A DNA stretch of 64,000 bases from Gamsiella multidivaricata. Taxonomy: Eukaryota > Mortierellomycota > Mortierellomycetes > Mortierellales > Mortierellaceae. The stretch is from positions 491,001-555,000 of the forward strand of contig NW_026251718.1 in assembly GCF_025024155.1 (NCBI RefSeq), read 5' to 3'. The position numbers and the translations under genes were made by a program. Positions 59,766-64,000 of this stretch are shown here, piece after piece (the first letter of the stretch is position 1; each line of letters begins with the position of its first letter). The notes under the pieces are model-generated. The model was not told the origin of the DNA. It was given only the letters and a program-made list of their open reading frames with translations, and did no database searches.

Positions 59766-62406
59766 CTATAGTCCTTTTGCAAGAACGTATTCTTTGTACT
59801 CCTTGATGCCCTCGCCTTGGAACTTCTTGAGACTGCCTCCCTCACACACCCAGAGTTCATTGCATACCGACTTGATGAAGCGCTCGTCGTGAGAGACGAT
59901 CACGACTCCTCCCTTGAACTGCCCCAGTGCACTTGTGAGGGCGTCGATAGAGTCCATGTCCAAGTGATTAGTAGGCTAGACAACAGCAAAAAGCAACAGT
60001 AATGTTAGTCATAGATGTAAATGCGATGTTGAATGAGCCATTCAGCACAACATCGAAGAAAGCGTGCATTAGACATACCTCATCAAGAATCAGGAAATGA
60101 GGGTTCTGAAGTCCAAGGCAAGCAAATGCCACTCTCGACTTTTGGCCTCCAGACAGCGTGGCGATTTGCTGTAATCCGACCATGCCGGTGATACCGAAAG
60201 ATCCAAGCTGGCGACGGTATTCTTCTTCGCTCTTTCCAGGCCAGGTCTTGGCCATAAACTCGACAGATGTGAGATTGACATCCAGCTGGTCTACGTGGTG
60301 CTGACTGAAGAGCGCGAAACGAAGGCGTCCATGGCGATGGACCATACCCTTTTGTGGCTCCAGCTTTCCAGTCAAGAGCTTCAGCATAGTAGTCTTACCG
60401 GCTCCGTTTGGTCCAACAACAGCGATACGAGAGTCCATCTGCATGTCGAGATAAATATGCTCCAGAATGTTATTTCCGGGTGTGTATCCAAAGGTGCAAT
60501 CAGTCATTTGCAGAATTGGTGGTCCAAGCTTCTCCGGATCTGGGAACTTGAAGAAAATCGAATTCTCTACTTCTGGTGGCTCCAATTCAGGAAGTTTCTC
60601 CAGAATCTTGATCTTCATTTGTGCCTGGGCTGCTCTGTTGGCGTTATATCTCCAGCGATCAATAAATGCCTGCAGGTGAGCGCGGTACTGGATTTGATTC
60701 TCATACTCGCGAAGTTGGCTCTTGTGACGCTCCGCCTTTGTTGTGTCGAACTGAGTAAAGTTGCCTTTGTAGTAATCCAGTTTCTCGGAATGCTGGTGCA
60801 AAATGTCGGTCGCCACTTCATCCAGGAACTCTGTGGAGATAATAAACGGCAAGCAAATATAAACATTTAGCAAGGTATATCTGATTCAATTGAGTAATCT
60901 AATGTACTAAAACGAAAAAAAAAAAAAAAAAAAAAAAAAAAAGGAAAAAATGCTTACCTCTGTCGTGAGAAACGACAAGCAGGGTATTGGGCCATGTCTT
61001 GAGATAGTTTTCGAGCCAAATGACTGCAGGGATATCTAACATGTTTGTGGGCTCGTCCAGAAGTAGCAAGTCGGGCTTGTTGAAGAGCGCACGAGCCAGT
61101 GCCAAACGCATGCGCCATCCTCCTGAGAAACTCCTTGTAGGTGAATGGTGTCTGTCGGGGGTGAATCCGAGACCGGAGAGAATCGACGCGGCACTGTTAC
61201 ATGAAAAAGGGCAATGAGTGAGCATTTTGTTCAAGTCCAAGATTGTCAAGGACTCGAAAACAAACAACATTTCGCTGGCTTACCGCGATTCTGCCTTATC
61301 GGACTCGATGGCCTCCAACTTGCCGTACACTTCCTTAAGATCCGCCAAGGCCTTTTCACGGTCGTTCTCAAACTCCTCTTTAGATCGTGGGTCGCCCTCA
61401 GGCAGACCTTTCTCCATTTCCTGAGTGAGGGCGTTCAGGCGCTTCTCCTCTGCCAACAAATGCTCACGCCACTGATCGGCTGCCAAGACGGCCTGCATCG
61501 CCTCGGTATCATTTCCAACCATCTATCAGATCCGCGATGAAGAAAAGAATAATCCAAACAATGTTAATATACACTGTTGCATCATGGAAAATCCTTGGCA
61601 GCGAATATCAAAGCAAACGAAATGACATCCTTTACCTCCTGTTCGACATGGAGGATACTAATATGAGTCGGAACATTGAGCTCACGTTTGGATAGTGTTC
61701 GCAGAAGAGTCGACTTTCCGATACCGTTACGACCGACCAGACCATAGCGACGTCCAAATGCCAAAGTTAGGTTGGCATTCGTCAGAATGCGCTTTCCAGC
61801 AAAAGAAATGTCGAAGTTCTCCAGCTTGACGTCCTTGAGTTTTCCTTTTGTTGAAGTGTAATCCAGAATCGGGTTGACAGCCATATAGTCGACCTCGTCC
61901 TTCTTGTCCAACAATTTACTGGCCGCGTATTCGACACGTGCCGTGCGCTTGGCCATCTTGGCTGCGATCTTGGCCTCTGCCTTCTCCAGTTTCTTAGTAT
62001 CTACCTGGGACAGGATCTTACGGCCAGACAGCGCCTCGAGATCCACCGAGCGCGCTCCGATCTTTCCTGTAGCCGAAACGGAATCCTGACTCAGCATGTG
62101 CACGGGCTTCTCCAAGAGCCTTGAAAGACCATCCGATCCAACACTCTGGCTCGTGTGTCGTTCCTTAGCCTGTGACTCGAAAAGCGTCTGGAAGCGGCTG
62201 CAAAGCTTGTCAATAGCCTTGGGCTCGCCGCCGGCATCCTCCAACAGGGGACGGACGAATTCTGAGATAGCGTCCTCCTCGTCACCCAAACTTGAGTTCT
62301 CGTCCAGGTATCCAACAATGTAGTCGACGATGGCGTCATCCGCATCAGGCACACATTCGCGCACCATGCGCGACATCTCGTCCTTGCTGAGAGTGGTTGC
62401 AACCAT
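59766..62406 (-). CDS. GCN20: ABC-F ATPase, Gcn20/ABCF3 type
   Basis: Ribosome-associated ABC-F protein; yeast Gcn20 acts with Gcn1 to activate Gcn2. Five exons: 62406-61636, about 61522-61283, about 61194-60958, about 60833-60080 and about 59977-59766. The N-terminal Gcn20-specific region ([20 protein letters not shown], a predicted helical Gcn1-binding domain) precedes cassette 1: Walker [10 protein letters not shown], signature [15 protein letters not shown], Walker [14 protein letters not shown], His switch VVSHDR. The inter-cassette linker includes [18 protein letters not shown]. Cassette 2: [27 protein letters not shown] joined across an intron to [22 protein letters not shown]. No membrane segment, as expected. 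Intact. Confidence 0.95.
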
Positions 62407-62987
62407 GATAGGAACCAGATGGGATGGTCGAAAGAGGTAGGGGTAGCGAAGTGAAGAGGAATGATAACAGATTCAAAACTGTGTTGTTTTGTGCCACTGA
62501 TCACGTGGTTTGGCTGCTCCAGTTGATCCCCTCTATCCAAAGGGTCCAAGGATCATTTGAGTGCTCTGAGTTTATTCCGCACGCGTCCCGGGCCTTTTGG
62601 TCATATTGCCTTTGATAATCCTGCTAGTGCCTCTGCAATAGAAACTCTTATTATTCAGCTTGACGCAATGCATGCCTGCTTTAGTCCCTAAAAATCATAG
62701 GATTCAATTTAAAAAGCAAATGGGGGTATCCTCTGAAGGCATTGGGGACTCCTTATGCGTAACTTCGAGAGCTTCTCGTTATGGGAAGGAAGCTGAACTT
62801 GAGGGCCCTTTTTGTAACTCAGTGAAGAATCCTTGATATATTGAGGAAGCTGAACAACCCGACAAAAAAAATAGATATGCCGCACTGTTTTTAATTGAGA
62901 TACCACACATGATACGCTACATGATATGTGAGGCATCTAAGTAAAGATATGGCAAAGCAGATGTGCTTCTCGTCGATATGAGGAAAG
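62407..62987. other. Upstream region of GCN20
   Basis: 581 bp, promoter of GCN20 and the tail of the downstream GH16 pseudogene locus. No gene recognised. Confidence 0.35.
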
Positions 62988-63480
62988 TTAGGACTCATAA
63001 CGGGCATTCCTGAACTGTGCCTGAGGTGCCCAATCGTTTTTTGGGTACTTAAACTGGTCAGCCCATTTGATGTTGATCTCAGGGTTAACTTGTGTCCACG
63101 AGTTGATAACCAGTCTGTAGTTGGCACCCGAAGGATTTGTAATCGCAATGTCGGAGAAGTTCAACGCGATGTTCACGTCCACAGATCAGGTAATAGAATT
63201 CTTCCGCCGCTCAATCGAGCACCGTGCCAATCCTCAAAGGTGTCAAAGGGAAGGTCGATCGATACCAGGCGCTACTGATTCTTACTCCAGACATTCGTCC
63301 ATCTAATCCGGTTGTTCAGCCCCGTAAGCTCAATATCGATTTCTGACTTCCCATTGGCGATCAAGAAGAGTGCTGTGACCTGGCCGGCCACGATAGAAGC
63401 AATCATGTCGACTGAATAGTGGCCGTAGGTCAAATCCTCCTTTCTGTAAATAGGCTCTCTACACGAGTAGGGTTTCCGAT
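62988..63480 (-). pseudogene. GH16 family glucanase remnant
   Basis: The reading from about 63460 gives EPIYRKEDLTYGHYSVDM, then AGQVTALFLIANGKSEIDIE, where EIDIE is the GH16 catalytic ExDxE motif (nucleophile and acid/base Glu), and NNRIRWTNVWSKNQ. A TAG at 63274-63272 interrupts, after which RLVSIDLPFDTFEDWH continues the GH16 fold. One frame change is then needed to reach SIERRKNSIT, a TGA at 63188-63186 follows where GH16 proteins have Trp before the VDG-type turn, and the frame ends with WAPQAQFRNARYES at 62990. Secreted beta-glucan hydrolase/transferase ancestry; now broken. N-terminal part not resolved, though YYIALESSFPFPRVAIPAIS near 63600 may belong. Confidence 0.6.
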
Positions 63481-63548
63481 CAGTCCGTGCCGATGGTGAT
63501 ACCGTGCCGTACCTGCCCTGGTGAATTCGAGTACTCCCAAAAAGAGCA

Positions 63549-63569
63549 CCCCCCCCCCCCCCCCCCCCA
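63549..63569. repeat. Poly-C tract
   Basis: About 20 consecutive C on the plus strand within or beside the GH16 remnant; it may have changed the reading frame by slippage. Confidence 0.7.
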
Positions 63570-64000
63570 TCTATAGATCACATCCAACATATGAGATCGC
63601 CGGGATAGCGACTCGAGGAAACGGGAAGGAAGATTCCAATGCAATGTAGTACCTATCTGGTGCGTAAATATCTGCGACGATAAAGCTGCCATGATCATCC
63701 AGACCATTCATGGATTCATGATATGTTCAAATGGTATTGGAATTCAGTTGGAAAGAGGGGATTATTTTTTCCTCTCCTGTGTTGATGCTGTATGGAAATA
63801 GCTGCAAACGTGGGGAAAGAGTTCGAGGGACGAATGAGATGTTCCTGACATGTTTAAATCAGCCTTTTAAAAAGGTGGGGAACAGGTTGGAATGCCACCG
63901 CCCTGCCGGAGCAAAAGAGAGCACGAAGCATACGCGTGAGATGAGCCCTGATCCTTGAGCATGGGGGCTGCGCGATCTGTTGCCCAACAGGCCAGGCTGT
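63570..64000. other. Right end of window
   Basis: About 430 bp. Apart from the possible GH16 N-terminal fragment on the minus strand near 63560-63700, nothing is recognised. Confidence 0.3.

Overview
The window is nuclear DNA of a filamentous fungus. Genes are split by short GT-AG introns (mostly 50-200 nt) with pyrimidine-rich stretches before acceptors, UTRs carry long A/T homopolymers, and the gene set is fungal: an Slt2-type MAP kinase, Hut1, Gcn20, Ymc1 and Ctp1 carriers, 26S proteasome lid subunits and small secreted Cys-rich proteins. Early-diverging features (a slicer Argonaute, a full AP-2 alpha, a Fanzor/TnpB-like gene joined to an XPG-like nuclease) suggest Mucoromycota, most likely Mortierellomycotina; that placement is inference.

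Layout. 1-12.7 kb: truncated Sec61 beta (-), Argonaute (+), AP-2 alpha adaptin (-), a short-chain dehydrogenase (+) and proteasome subunit Rpn6 (-). 12.8-19.9 kb is a mobile/decaying island: a 2,818-bp pogo-like transposon with 142-bp terminal inverted repeats and TA target duplication, then a broken composite gene whose N-terminal part is an XPG/FEN1-like nuclease and whose C-terminal part is a Fanzor-like (TnpB/Cas12f-type) RuvC nuclease with zinc ribbon. 20.3-34.2 kb: Rpn7 (+), citrate carrier Ctp1 (+), a decayed unidentified gene (-), Ymc1-type carrier (+), acyl-CoA-binding protein (+), Slt2-type MAPK (-), Hut1 nucleotide-sugar transporter (+). 35-45 kb: a bHLH factor (-), then three paralogous secreted Cys-rich proteins separated by large gene-poor gaps. 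45-55 kb: a phytanoyl-CoA dioxygenase family protein and two tandem acid-sphingomyelinase-like secreted enzymes, with a 231-bp perfect inverted repeat between the latter two. 55-64 kb: an F-box/WD40-like protein (-), an ABC-F ATPase of the Gcn20/ABCF3 type (-) and a GH16 glucanase pseudogene (-).

The genes do not form one pathway. Some local logic is visible: Rpn6 and Rpn7, two PCI subunits of the proteasome lid, are divergent neighbours now separated by the 7.6-kb mobile island; the secreted-protein paralogs and the sphingomyelinase paralogs each arose by local duplication and have TATA boxes 110-200 bp before their ATGs. Broken genes in the window (transposase, Fanzor part, unidentified gene, GH16) are stopped by codons that single C-to-T or G-to-A changes would explain. 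The main item of interest is the XPG-Fanzor composite. Exon coordinates were derived by hand from reading-frame continuity and splice motifs; where total CDS length was checked it is a multiple of three (Argonaute, SDR, Rpn7, Ctp1, Ymc1, Acb1, Slt2, Hut1, bHLH, PhyH, both sphingomyelinases, F-box).
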